Shown here piece after piece: positions 36,382-45,228 of a DNA stretch of 64,000 bases. Under the pieces are notes generated by a model. That model was not told the DNA's origin. It saw only the letters and a list, made by a program, of their open reading frames with translations, and ran no database searches. The DNA is from Candidatus Gastranaerophilales bacterium. GTDB taxonomy: Bacteria; Cyanobacteriota; Vampirovibrionia; Gastranaerophilales; Gastranaerophilaceae. Both the position numbers and the translations under genes were made by a program. The first letter of the stretch is position 1. Each line of letters begins with the position of its first letter. Location: positions 1-64,000 of the forward strand of contig CAAGGG010000057.1 of the NCBI GenBank assembly GCA_900769355.1, written 5' to 3'.

Positions 36382-36789
36382 ATGATTGTATGTGAAAGTT
36401 TTATAGATGTGCAATTTTTTGATCTTGATCCGATGAATGTCGTTTGGCATGGGAATTATATTAAATACCTTGAACAGGCGCGTTGTGAGATGTTAGCTAA
36501 AATCGGCTATACTTACGATGATATGAAGGCGGACGGTTTTGCATATCCGATTGCCAAAATGGATTTGAAATTTATAAAACCTGTGCAATTTATGCAAAAA
36601 TTAAAAGTTGTCACAACATTGGTTGAATTTGAGCCTTCTTTAAATATCAAGTATGAAATTTTTGATATGAATTCCGGTGAAAAGATTTTTACGGCGAAAA
36701 GTATGCAAATTTGCGTAGATATAAAAACGATGGAAAGTGTTTACACTGCGCCAAAAAGGTTCGTTGAGAGGGTAAAAAATTATGCGTAA
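36382..36789 (+). CDS. Acyl-ACP thioesterase (4HBT hotdog family)
   Basis: A 135-residue single-domain thioesterase with the 4-hydroxybenzoyl-CoA thioesterase signature FFDLDPMNVVWHGNYIKYLE, which contains the catalytic Asp. The start is one of two consecutive ATG codons (36379 or 36382); GAGG lies 5 nt before the second. It follows the ligase-dehydratase gene by about 10 bp and overlaps the LolA-like gene by 8 nt, so it belongs to the polyene operon. It probably releases the product or edits stalled ACP-bound chains. It acts in the cytoplasm, since there is no signal peptide. Confidence 0.85.
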   Translation: MIVCESFIDVQFFDLDPMNVVWHGNYIKYLEQARCEMLAKIGYTYDDMKADGFAYPIAKMDLKFIKPVQFMQKLKVVTTLVEFEPSLNIKYEIFDMNSGEKIFTAKSMQICVDIKTMESVYTAPKRFVERVKNYA

Positions 36790-37306
36790 ATTTTTGATTT
36801 TTTTGAGTGTAATTTTATGTGGTACAAGTTTTTGTCTTGCATCTGATGATATTTTTAGCCACCCTTCGACAAGTAGGGCAATTTCAATTCAAATGCCTAA
36901 GCTAAAAGATGTTTCATGCAAATTTACGCAAGAAAAATACATTGGTTCTGCAGTTTTGAAATCAGGCGGGAATTTTCAGTTTGCAAAAAGTAAAGGGGCG
37001 ACTTTTGAAACACTTTACCCGATAAAGTCGACGGTGTCTTACACTTCTGCACAAAACAAACAGATGAACGACGTGATAGTTGCAATTTCGAACAAAAATT
37101 ATTCTTATTTGGATAGGAATTTTTCACTTTTTTATAAAAAAGAAAATGATGGTTGGGAAATTGGCTTGAAACCTAAAAAAGGTACAGTGCCTGCATCTCA
37201 GCTTAATAATATCGTTATAAAAGGAAATGTGGACATCAATAATATAAAAATTAATACGATTAAAAACGGAACGACGGATATTCATTTTAAATGCAGAACA
37301 AATTAG
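36782..37306 (+). CDS. LolA-like periplasmic carrier
   Basis: A 174-residue exported protein with a signal peptide (RKFLIFLSVILCGTSFCLA, about 20 residues). The mature part matches the outer-membrane lipoprotein carrier fold: KDVSCKFTQEKYIGS at the start, then short beta strands (FQFAKSKGATFETLYPIKST). In aryl polyene clusters a LolA-like protein precedes the RND exporter, as here, and is thought to move the lipid-linked pigment across the periplasm. It overlaps both neighbours (8 nt and 16 nt). The housekeeping LolA would be a separate gene. Confidence 0.82.
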   Translation: MRKFLIFLSVILCGTSFCLASDDIFSHPSTSRAISIQMPKLKDVSCKFTQEKYIGSAVLKSGGNFQFAKSKGATFETLYPIKSTVSYTSAQNKQMNDVIVAISNKNYSYLDRNFSLFYKKENDGWEIGLKPKKGTVPASQLNNIVIKGNVDINNIKINTIKNGTTDIHFKCRTN

Positions 37307-39675
37307 TAAATATTTTGCGAATATTTTTTGTATTAACCCTTTTAGTCTTGGGGAGCTTGGTTTTGTGCCAACCTAGTCATACTGAAACGAATATTTTAAA
37401 AGCTATTTTTTCAGCAAATGAGGATAGTTTGCTTGTTGATTTAAGCACGAGGTTTTCGTCCAAAATTAATGTTATTGTTGAAAGTAATGACTATGATGAA
37501 GCGGAAACCATTGCTAAGACCTTTTACGCAAAACTCGACAAGACCAAAATGCATTCTTCAAATATAAATGCGACAGGAATTATTGAGGATTACGAAAAAT
37601 ATCAGAATAATCTGTTATCGAATAAAACCCGAAAACTATTGACAAACAAGGATTATGATGCGGTTATTGCAAACGCTTATGAATCTCTTTACAATCCTGT
37701 AATGCCACCTATTGGATCAATTGAGCAGGATCCGTTTTTGCTTTTAACAGATTTTGTAATGAATTTGACTGAAAATTTTCAAACGTCGGCTGATTTTGTC
37801 CCAATTCAGCTCAATGAGAAGTTTTATAGCCTTATTATACTTGATGTTAATAATGAATTGGCACTTTCGCCGACAGTTTTAAATGCTGAGGTGAAAAAAC
37901 TTGTTGATTTGCAAAATGAGTTGAGTAAAGACGGCGTAAAGGTCTATTTGACGGGTGCTCCGGTACATTCGTATTTTGCAAGTTCACATTCGATTTTTGA
38001 AATAAATCTTATTTGTATATTGTCAACATTATTTGTAATCGGGCTTATATTCTGGTATTTTGGTTCGTTGCTGCCGTTAATTCCAATAGCAGTAAGTATC
38101 GGACTTGGAATTTACGCCGGATATTGTGTCACTGTACTGATTTTCAAAGATATACATATTTTAACCTTCGTATTTTCTACAACGCTAATCGGGGTTTGTG
38201 TAGACTATTCTTTACATTATTTTGTGGCATTGAAGGAGGGGAAAAGAGGAGTTGACACAATAAAAGATATCTTTAAAAGCCTTACTGTGAGCTTGATTAC
38301 GACAGTTAGTGCGTTTTTAATTTTGTTATTTGCGGATTTTGTTTTGCTAAGACAAATTTCTGTATTCACAATCACAGGACTTGTGACGGTTTATGGGGTT
38401 GTGGTGCTCGGATATCCGATGATAAAAGCAGCTAAGTTTTTTAAAGTCGATAAGACGATAAGACAATGGGACGATAAGTCCGAAACAAAAAAAGTTATTT
38501 CAAGACACCAACCCAACAACGAAACAACAATACAATCACCCCCCTCACCCGCATTTGTAGCACTCGTAGAAGCTCGTGAACAACTGCTCCCTGCTCCCCG
38601 TTGGGGCGAGGGTTATGATAAAGACCATGCATCTTCGCCTCTTTGCATCTTGGTATCTAAATACTCAACTACCTTACTTAGCTGCCTAGCCACCGTACTG
38701 CTTATTTTCGGTTTATTTCGCACTCATTTTGACGACAACATCAAAAATATGTATACGCCGCCGAAAAATCTCTTGAATGCCGAAAAACTTCTAACAGAAA
38801 TTGTCGGTACAAGTGCTGATACCTCAATTTTTGTGGTTAAGGGCGAAAATCTTCAAGATATTTTGCAGAAAGAAGAAAAAATTGCAGATAAACTTAATAA
38901 CGAAAACAGCCATGGATATCAGGCACTGAGCAAGTTTGTGCCATCTGAAAAACGCCAAAAATCTAATCAGATTCTGAGAAAAGAATTGTATAATGCAAAA
39001 CTTTATGAGTATGCGGGATTTTTGCCGACTCAAACTCGTTTGCGACTAATTAACGCAAATTTTGGAAACGAATTTTTAAGTGTAAATAAAGATTTTGAGT
39101 TTTTGAAAAAAAACTTCTTAATAGACGGAAACACTTCTATAATGGTTGTTTCGGGCTACAAAGGTCAAACAATCGAGGGAGTAAAAATCATTAATTTCCA
39201 AAAAGATATTTCATCTCAAATCAGACATTGCAGAAAAATTTGTTTAGCTTTGCTGGTTCCGATTTTTGGACTTTTGTATTTGTTATTGGCAAAAATTTAC
39301 GATTTTAAATCAGCGGTGAAAATTCTTGCACCATCTGTTTGTGCAGTGGTATTTGTGTTCGCTATTTTGGGACTTTTTGGCTGCGCTATCAATCTTTTCC
39401 ATTTGCTTGCAATATTTTTGATAATCGGTTTTGGGCTTGACTATTCGGTGTTTAGGTTGACAAATCCTGAAAAATCAGGGGACTCTGTTCTTTTGTCGTG
39501 CGTGACTACGGTATTTTCATTTGCACTTCTTGCTTTTGCCGGGTTTAAACTTATAAGTTCGCTCGGAACGGTTCTCGCACTTGGACTTTTGAGTTCATAC
39601 ATTTTTAGTATAAAATTAATATCAAGAAGTTGCACAAATTGCGACGCCGAAACAAAATTGAAAGGTAATCAATGA
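37291..39675 (+). CDS. MMPL/RND-type exporter with repeat-derived loop
   Basis: A 794-residue inner-membrane transporter with two repeats of one membrane helix, a large periplasmic loop and five helices. The second-half helix FLIIGFGLDYSVF and the first-half IGVCVDYSLHYF carry the Asp residues of the proton relay. In aryl polyene clusters this protein exports the lipid-linked product. Between about residues 379 and 467, in the cytoplasmic loop joining the two halves, lie about 88 residues encoded by intergenic repeat DNA (38427-38692). It overlaps the next gene by 4 nt. Confidence 0.88.
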   Translation: MQNKLVNILRIFFVLTLLVLGSLVLCQPSHTETNILKAIFSANEDSLLVDLSTRFSSKINVIVESNDYDEAETIAKTFYAKLDKTKMHSSNINATGIIEDYEKYQNNLLSNKTRKLLTNKDYDAVIANAYESLYNPVMPPIGSIEQDPFLLLTDFVMNLTENFQTSADFVPIQLNEKFYSLIILDVNNELALSPTVLNAEVKKLVDLQNELSKDGVKVYLTGAPVHSYFASSHSIFEINLICILSTLFVIGLIFWYFGSLLPLIPIAVSIGLGIYAGYCVTVLIFKDIHILTFVFSTTLIGVCVDYSLHYFVALKEGKRGVDTIKDIFKSLTVSLITTVSAFLILLFADFVLLRQISVFTITGLVTVYGVVVLGYPMIKAAKFFKVDKTIRQWDDKSETKKVISRHQPNNETTIQSPPSPAFVALVEAREQLLPAPRWGEGYDKDHASSPLCILVSKYSTTLLSCLATVLLIFGLFRTHFDDNIKNMYTPPKNLLNAEKLLTEIVGTSADTSIFVVKGENLQDILQKEEKIADKLNNENSHGYQALSKFVPSEKRQKSNQILRKELYNAKLYEYAGFLPTQTRLRLINANFGNEFLSVNKDFEFLKKNFLIDGNTSIMVVSGYKGQTIEGVKIINFQKDISSQIRHCRKICLALLVPIFGLLYLLLAKIYDFKSAVKILAPSVCAVVFVFAILGLFGCAINLFHLLAIFLIIGFGLDYSVFRLTNPEKSGDSVLLSCVTTVFSFALLAFAGFKLISSLGTVLALGLLSSYIFSIKLISRSCTNCDAETKLKGNQ
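38427..38692 (+). repeat. In-frame repeat insertion inside the RND exporter gene
   Basis: About 266 bp bounded by AGCAGCTAAG and its complement CTTAGCTGCC. Inside are GTCGATAAGACGATAAGACA, CTGCTCCCCGTTGGGGCGAG and CATCTTCGCCTCTTTGCATC, all units that occur between genes in this window or resemble them. The gene's frame stays open throughout and encodes a Pro/Ser-rich, non-conserved loop. Confidence 0.85.
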
Positions 39676-40718
39676 AATATAGACGTATAAAAAGACATGT
39701 TTCTCCTAGAATTAAGGCTTTGGCAGATGCGCAAAAGATTGCGTTTGCGCCATTGACTTTTCAGGCAGTCAATACGATGTTGAAGTTTGGAATTTTGGAA
39801 TTTATCGACGAAAATCCATCAACCGTTGATGAGATTATGGAGCATTCTAAGACCTCAAAATATACTACAGAAACGCTTTTGGAAGTTGCATGTGCTTGTG
39901 GTGTAGCAATAAAAACTGGTAAAAAATATTCTGCAAGCCTTGTTGGTGCTGCATTTTTACAAAATGAAATGACAAAGGTGAATTTCAATTTTGTAAATGA
40001 TGTTTGTTATCTCGGGGCATCAGAACTTGCAAATTCATTTGAAAACGTTGAGCCTGTTGGGTTAAGAAAATTTGTCGGAGATTATGAAACCATTTATAAT
40101 GCTCTTCATCTTTTACCGGAAACTATGAAAAAGAGCTGGTTTGAGTTTGACCATTTTTATTCTGATAGATGTTTTGAAGAAGTTTTAAAAATTATTTGCG
40201 CAAATTCTCCTACGCAAATCTTTGATATTGGCGGTAATACGGGAAAATTCGAACGTGCATGTCTTGAATTTGACAAAAATTGTCAGGTAAATATGATTGA
40301 TTTGCCTGAAAATATTGAGGAAGCGAAAAAACGTCTTAAAAATGACAGGTTAAAATTTTTTGGTATAAATGTTTTGAAAGAAGAGCTGCCAAAGCTGTCG
40401 GGTGCTGTGTTTATGAGTCAGTTTTTGGACTGTTTTTCTGAGGAACAAGTTATTTCGATTTTAAAAAATGTCAAAAAATCAATGGCAGAAGGAACGAAAG
40501 TCTTTATTTTGGAACCGTTTACGGACAAGCAGCTTTTTGATGGCGCAACGTATTCGCTTGTGCATATTTCGCTTTATTTCACTTGTATGGCGAACGGAAA
40601 CAGCAAAATGTATTCTGAAAAACGAATGATTGAAATGGCAGAAAAAGCCGGTTTAAAAATTTACAAAAAATATGAAAACATTGGGGTTCATGACTATACG
40701 CTTTTGGAATTGGTTTAG
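39672..40718 (+). CDS. SAM-dependent O-methyltransferase-like protein
   Basis: A 348-residue protein: a winged-helix-like dimerisation domain (FQAVNTMLKFGILEFIDENP) followed by a class I methyltransferase domain with motif I IFDIGGNTGKFERACLEF near residue 180 and VFMSQFLDCFSEEQ later. The layout resembles plant and polyketide O-methyltransferases. In aryl polyene clusters a methyltransferase modifies the aryl head group, which is the likely role. It is coupled to the exporter (4-nt overlap) and followed within 14 bp by an acyltransferase. Confidence 0.83.
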   Translation: MKYRRIKRHVSPRIKALADAQKIAFAPLTFQAVNTMLKFGILEFIDENPSTVDEIMEHSKTSKYTTETLLEVACACGVAIKTGKKYSASLVGAAFLQNEMTKVNFNFVNDVCYLGASELANSFENVEPVGLRKFVGDYETIYNALHLLPETMKKSWFEFDHFYSDRCFEEVLKIICANSPTQIFDIGGNTGKFERACLEFDKNCQVNMIDLPENIEEAKKRLKNDRLKFFGINVLKEELPKLSGAVFMSQFLDCFSEEQVISILKNVKKSMAEGTKVFILEPFTDKQLFDGATYSLVHISLYFTCMANGNSKMYSEKRMIEMAEKAGLKIYKKYENIGVHDYTLLELV

Positions 40719-40731
40719 GAATTTGAGTAAA

Positions 40732-41652
40732 ATGGACGACAACAATAGCAAAAAATGGTTTGAAATGAAAGAGCAAGCAGCAGGCAAAAAACGCTTGATG
40801 TTGCTTTGGTTTATCTATAGACTTTTGGGTAAGAAATCTGTAAAATTTATCGTGTTTTTTGTGACTTTGTTTACGTTTTTAGGTGCCCCAAAAGTTAGAA
40901 AATGTTCTCAAAAATATTTAAAGATTGCAACCCTAAATGGCTCATTAATTCAAGCTTTCAAGCATTTTTTGAATTATTCATACTGTCTTGTTGATAAAAT
41001 GGAAATGTTTACGGACAACTTTGCATTTTCAGATATTTCATTTGCTGATGAGAATACGAAAAAAATGTTGTATGATGATCTTTTGAATAAAAAAGGTTTA
41101 TATTTTTTGTGTTCGCATTTGGGGAATATCAATGCAATGCGCACGTTTTTTCGTTCCGGAGAAGTGATTGACGATATTAAGGGAAATTTGTTTTTGGAAG
41201 CCAATCAGTGCAAGGTTTTTAAAAACTTTATAAATTCGATTTCTTCAGACAATCCGATTACGGCATATTCGGTTGAAAATATTGATGTGACAACTTCTAT
41301 CGAAATAAAAGACAAACTTGATAATGGCGAAATTCTTTTTATTGCAGGCGACAGGGTTTCGGCACACAATGAAAGTGAAAACGCTATTTTTACGTCGAAC
41401 TTTTTGGGTCATAAAATGAATTTTCCGATTGGAGCGTTTAGATTTGCACTAATCTTGGGAGTTCCGATTTATTTTATTGCTTGTACTTTAGAAAAGGGCG
41501 GAAAATACAAAATTTACTTGAAAAAATTTGAAAAAACAGGCACAAGAAAAGAAAAACTTGACGCGCTAAAGTGTGAATACGTAAAGTTTTTGGAAGATTT
41601 GACAAAGCAATATCCTCTTCAATTTTACCATTTTTATGATTTTTTGAGATGA
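40732..41652 (+). CDS. LpxL/HtrB-like lipid acyltransferase
   Basis: A 306-residue membrane-associated acyltransferase. The start is set at the ATG at 40732, which has AGGA and GAG upstream; an earlier ATG would overlap the methyltransferase by 47 nt. The signature includes CSHLGNINAMR (the HX4-D/E-type motif with Asn), FIAGDRVSAHNESENA, and FPIGAFRFALILGVPIYF, as in late lipid A acyltransferases. Aryl polyene clusters contain a glycosyltransferase-acyltransferase fusion, and this gene matches only the acyltransferase half. It closes the operon. Confidence 0.8.
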   Translation: MDDNNSKKWFEMKEQAAGKKRLMLLWFIYRLLGKKSVKFIVFFVTLFTFLGAPKVRKCSQKYLKIATLNGSLIQAFKHFLNYSYCLVDKMEMFTDNFAFSDISFADENTKKMLYDDLLNKKGLYFLCSHLGNINAMRTFFRSGEVIDDIKGNLFLEANQCKVFKNFINSISSDNPITAYSVENIDVTTSIEIKDKLDNGEILFIAGDRVSAHNESENAIFTSNFLGHKMNFPIGAFRFALILGVPIYFIACTLEKGGKYKIYLKKFEKTGTRKEKLDALKCEYVKFLEDLTKQYPLQFYHFYDFLR

Positions 41653-41753
41653 ATTAGGTTACAGGTAAAAAAGTTAAATTGTAGTTCATGTTGTCGGGGT
41701 AGGTACCCCGACCTATCGTCTTAGCTACTTCGCTTCCTAGCTTCCTAGCTACA

Positions 41754-43511
41754 TTACGATATTCTTCTAATCATCTCCTGTGCTTCTTCGCATTCCGGGA
41801 AAGTTTCGGTGATTTTGTCCAAGACTTTCAAGGCTTCATCTGTTTTGCCAAGTTTTTCATAGCAATTTGCGCTATTTAGCAAAAGATTGACGTTTAGCGG
41901 ATTTTCTTTGAGCATGTGTTGGAAAATTCCGTTTGCTTGCTCATAATTTCCAAGTTCATAATAGCAAAGCCCTAACATGTGCTCACAGTCGTGTGTTTTG
42001 GCAATTTCATAAGATTTTACAAAATACATTTTCGCATCTTCATATTCTTTTTGCAAAAACTTGATTTTGCCTGCAATAAAGTACATAAAATCGTTATTTG
42101 TCTCGTGGTGCAAAGCGTGTTCGATTTGCTCGTAAGCTTTGTCAAGGTCATTCAGATGAATTTTATTTAATGCTGAAAAACCGAGTGCATCAGTGTGATG
42201 AGGGTCAATTGCAAGAGCTTTTTGGTAATATTCATCAGCTTCTTTGAATTTTGTTGTTGAGTGCAAGTAGTTTGCGTATTCAAACAGTACATCAAAGTTA
42301 TCCGGTGCAAGTTTTAGCGCTTGATTGAATTCGTCTTCAGCATAGTCAAATAGACGTTTTTGTAGATAAATAATCCCCAAATCTTTGTGCGCTTGTGCAA
42401 ATTCAGGGTTAAGCTCAATAACTTTTTTCAAGATTTTTTCAGCCTTGTCCATATCGTTTGTGCGAACGCAAATGTTTGCAAATTCGTAGTAAATCTCAGG
42501 TGAAACGTTGCCTTGAATAATGATTTTTTCATACAAGACTTTTGCGTTGCCAAATTGACCGATTTTGATATAAATACTTGCTAATTTGCGGAGCATCGAA
42601 ACTGATTTTGGGTTCATCAAAACGAGTTGTGCCAAAATAGTTATCGCGCTTGTGTAATCACCGATTGCATCATAACAGCATGCAAGGTTGTATTGAAAAT
42701 TATGTTTATCAGGGTTGTGAACAGAAAGCGTTTTGTAATGTTTGATTGCTTCTTCAAACTGTGCTGATTTAACCTCTGATAACGCCAATGCGACAAGGTA
42801 ACTGTCTTGAGGCTCGATTGCATAAGCCTTTCTAAAATATTCACAAGCCTCTTTGTGCTTGTTCTGAAGTTGCAAAATTGAGGCAATATTGAAATATGTG
42901 ATTGAGTTATTTGGATCAAGCTCGCTCGCTTTCATAAAGTTTTCATAAGATTTTTCGAGGTTGCCGATAGTGATATAGCAAGTTCCAAGGTTGTTGTATA
43001 GTTGCGAATGCTTCGGATTTAATTCAAGTGCTTTTTCTAAGTATTCTGTTGCCTCTTCAAACTTTTTCAATGCCATAAATGCAGTTCCGATAATGTAATA
43101 AATCGTATAGTCATCAGTTACAACGTCAAGTGCTTTTTTTGCTGTTTCAACGGCTTTTTGAGGTTCTTTGTTTTTTACATAAACGATTGCAAGGTTTTTG
43201 TATGCGTCAACATAATCGCTTCTCATACGCAAAACTTCCTCATACGCTGCAATTGCGTGCAAGTAGTCGTCTTGATTATCGTAGCAATTTGCCAAATAAA
43301 ACCAACTTGTGGCGTCATCTTTGTATTTTACAACTGTTTCAAAAACGGATTGTCCTTCTTTATATTCTCCAAGATTTACGTGGCAAAGCCCTAGTAATTT
43401 CAAGGTTTCTGCGTCTTTTTCATCACCTGTAAGTGCTTCTGTGAGAAGTTTTTTTGCCTCCTCATATTCTTTATTCTCAATAAGTCCGTTAATTTTTTCC
43501 ATATTTTCCAT
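41754..43511 (-). CDS. TPR-repeat protein
   Basis: A 585-residue soluble protein made almost entirely of about 16 tetratricopeptide repeats (for example YLEKALELNPKHSQLYNNLG and FNQALKLAPDNFDVLFEYAN). It has no signal peptide, membrane segment or enzymatic domain, so it is likely a protein-interaction scaffold. The ATG at 43511 is chosen because TATAAT lies exactly six bases before it. No ribosome binding site is present, so a leaderless mRNA is predicted. The 3' flank contains an AGCTACTTCGCTTCCTAGCT repeat. The binding partner is unknown. Confidence 0.85.
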   Translation of the reverse strand: MENMEKINGLIENKEYEEAKKLLTEALTGDEKDAETLKLLGLCHVNLGEYKEGQSVFETVVKYKDDATSWFYLANCYDNQDDYLHAIAAYEEVLRMRSDYVDAYKNLAIVYVKNKEPQKAVETAKKALDVVTDDYTIYYIIGTAFMALKKFEEATEYLEKALELNPKHSQLYNNLGTCYITIGNLEKSYENFMKASELDPNNSITYFNIASILQLQNKHKEACEYFRKAYAIEPQDSYLVALALSEVKSAQFEEAIKHYKTLSVHNPDKHNFQYNLACCYDAIGDYTSAITILAQLVLMNPKSVSMLRKLASIYIKIGQFGNAKVLYEKIIIQGNVSPEIYYEFANICVRTNDMDKAEKILKKVIELNPEFAQAHKDLGIIYLQKRLFDYAEDEFNQALKLAPDNFDVLFEYANYLHSTTKFKEADEYYQKALAIDPHHTDALGFSALNKIHLNDLDKAYEQIEHALHHETNNDFMYFIAGKIKFLQKEYEDAKMYFVKSYEIAKTHDCEHMLGLCYYELGNYEQANGIFQHMLKENPLNVNLLLNSANCYEKLGKTDEALKVLDKITETFPECEEAQEMIRRIS

Positions 43512-43540
43512 AACTTGATTATATCTCAAAAAAACAATAC

Positions 43541-43570
43541 TTTACAGAATTTTAAAACATGTGGTATAAT
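43541..43570 (+). promoter_or_regulatory. Promoter of the 43625 gene
   Basis: TTTACA and TATAAT are separated by 18 bp. The leader contains GAAAGGGACAAAATT, a good ribosome binding site, before the ATG at 43625. Confidence 0.6.
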
Positions 43571-43624
43571 TGAATATCAACGCCTTTAAAATTTCATCAA
43601 ATTTTGTTCGAAAGGGACAAAATT

Positions 43625-44329
43625 ATGGGAAAAAGAACAAAAAAATATCCTGCATATTCTTCAGGAACTGTGAATATCAATGGCTCAACTAAGTCATCTA
43701 CATACAAAAATAAGAACAATGTAATTTCAAGTTACAACATGTCTGATGATGAAAAACGAGCTTATGAGTATGCACAAAAAGCCTTTGCTGACGCGCTTCC
43801 GTCGGTAAATACGTTTGACAGTGCAACTCAACAAAATATTCAAAACCAACTTAATGCTTACACTCTTGATGGGCAAAAAATGATTAATAACCTTTATAAC
43901 CCGATGCTAAAAGAGTTAAAAACCGACGTTGCTTCTCGTTTTGGGAACCTTGACAATTCGGTATTTATGGATAATTTGAATTCAATTGAGTCCAATCGTG
44001 CCGATGCGATTAACAATCTTGCGCAAGACGTACTGGCAAAACGCAATGAACTTGTGAATGATGAGCTTTCGCAACGTTACAATTATTTGAATTTTTTACA
44101 AGATATTCAAAATCAAACAAATTCTAATATTTTGAATTTCTTAAATGGCTCACAATCGAACAGTTCTTCCGGAAACACATATAATGCACAGGCATACACC
44201 GCAAATCGTACAAATTCTTCAAACACTTTCAACAATTACGCAAATCTGGCTTCAGGTATTATGAGCACAATGGGACCTTATGGAATGGCTGCCTCTGCGG
44301 CTTTGCAAATTGCGAAAAAATATGTGTAG
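43625..44329 (+). CDS. Phage-structural-like protein of unknown function
   Basis: A 234-residue protein, low in charge and rich in Asn, Ser, Gln and Tyr. The middle (DGQKMINNLYNPMLKELKTD and ASRFGNLDNSVFMDNLNSIE) is helical, and the C-terminus (GIMSTMGPYGMAASAALQIA) is glycine/alanine-rich and weakly hydrophobic. This composition and the pattern 'SRFG.L.NSxFxDxL..IE..RA.A...LA.D...KR..L' resemble internal virion or ejection proteins of tailed phages. No other phage gene is adjacent, so it may be a remnant or a co-opted gene. The family is not firmly recognised. Confidence 0.6.
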   Translation: MGKRTKKYPAYSSGTVNINGSTKSSTYKNKNNVISSYNMSDDEKRAYEYAQKAFADALPSVNTFDSATQQNIQNQLNAYTLDGQKMINNLYNPMLKELKTDVASRFGNLDNSVFMDNLNSIESNRADAINNLAQDVLAKRNELVNDELSQRYNYLNFLQDIQNQTNSNILNFLNGSQSNSSSGNTYNAQAYTANRTNSSNTFNNYANLASGIMSTMGPYGMAASAALQIAKKYV

Positions 44330-44339
44330 ACTAAGCATT

Positions 44340-44592
44340 TAGATGCAGAGATGCCAAGGCTGTATCAAAAGCAGCTAGGCAGCTAGGTAGCGAAGCAGCT
44401 AAGCGAAAATTAAATTACTAGGTTTCTAAGGTACTAAGTTCGTTTCAAAAATAAAGGACGATAAGACGATAGGTTCGTATCGGGGAAAAGTTGCTATTCA
44501 GAATCTCTTATTAATTTATAACAGACTCCGGATCGTAGTCCGGAGTGACAGTTTCGCTTAGCTACTTCGCTTCCTAGCTGCTTAGCTGATTA
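44340..44592. repeat. Nested long palindrome
   Basis: Left arm 44371-44407 and right arm 44551-44588 are reverse complements over about 38 bp with a few mismatches (AGCAGCTAGGCAGCTAGGTA against TTCGCTTCCTAGCTGCTTAG). Inside lie TTACTAGGTTTCTAAGGTAC, GACGATAAGACGATAGGTTC and ACTCCGGATCGTAGTCCGGA. No gene is seen. Confidence 0.8.
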
Positions 44593-44606
44593 TCGCAGAG
44601 CTTTTC

Positions 44607-45116
44607 CTAGCCAATTACAGGAGCAACAAAAGTTCTTGTTGCTAGATCTTTATCCAACATTAACAATGCCTTTTTATCATCACCGATTAATCTCAATGTT
44701 GCCAAAACATTGCCAACGTTATCCTCTTCTTCTACTTGTTCTTTTAAATACCAGTTTAAGAAAGACATTGCAGCACGGTCTTTTGTTTCTTCTGCTACGT
44801 CCATAAGCTTATTAATCAACGATGTAACAAGTTCTTCATGAGTCAAAATATGTTCAAAAACTTCAAGTGGTGATGCCCATTCTGTTTCAGGCTTTTCGAT
44901 TGCTTCCAATTCAACCTTGCCACCTCTTTGGTTTAAATAGTCAAACATTCCCATTGCATGAGCATGTTCTTCTTGCACTTGAACAGTCAACCAGTTTACA
45001 AATCCTTTCAAATTCAACCTTTCAAAATATGCTTGCATTGAAAGATACAAATATTCAGAGTACAATTCTCTGTTAATTTGGTAGTTAAAAGCTTTTTCCA
45101 ATTTTTCATTAATCAT
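44607..45116 (-). CDS. Non-haem ferritin
   Basis: A 169-residue four-helix-bundle iron-storage protein. Ferroxidase ligands are visible in REYSEYLYL-type helix A (NRELYSEYLYLSMQAYFE) and EEHAHAMGMFDYL in helix B, and NWYLKEQVEEEDNV matches helix D. It stores iron and protects against oxygen. The second ATG is the better start because AGGAG lies 7 nt upstream of it. It is monocistronic and divergent from the amylase-like gene. It lacks a haem-binding Met pattern, so FtnA type rather than bacterioferritin. Confidence 0.95.
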   Translation of the reverse strand: MINEKLEKAFNYQINRELYSEYLYLSMQAYFERLNLKGFVNWLTVQVQEEHAHAMGMFDYLNQRGGKVELEAIEKPETEWASPLEVFEHILTHEELVTSLINKLMDVAEETKDRAAMSFLNWYLKEQVEEEDNVGNVLATLRLIGDDKKALLMLDKDLATRTFVAPVIG

Positions 45117-45228
45117 AACCATTCTCCTTAATTTTTAATCATAATTTCTTCTTAATTTTATCACCAACAAAAATTTTATTACCACTCTGTATAATGAAAA
45201 TTTTTAAAAATTTATTTATAACATATTT

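Noticed and set aside
44340..44592. CRISPR array, because of many short repeats.
   Set aside because: The repeats are not regularly spaced, differ in unit type and are palindromic mosaics; no cas genes are present.
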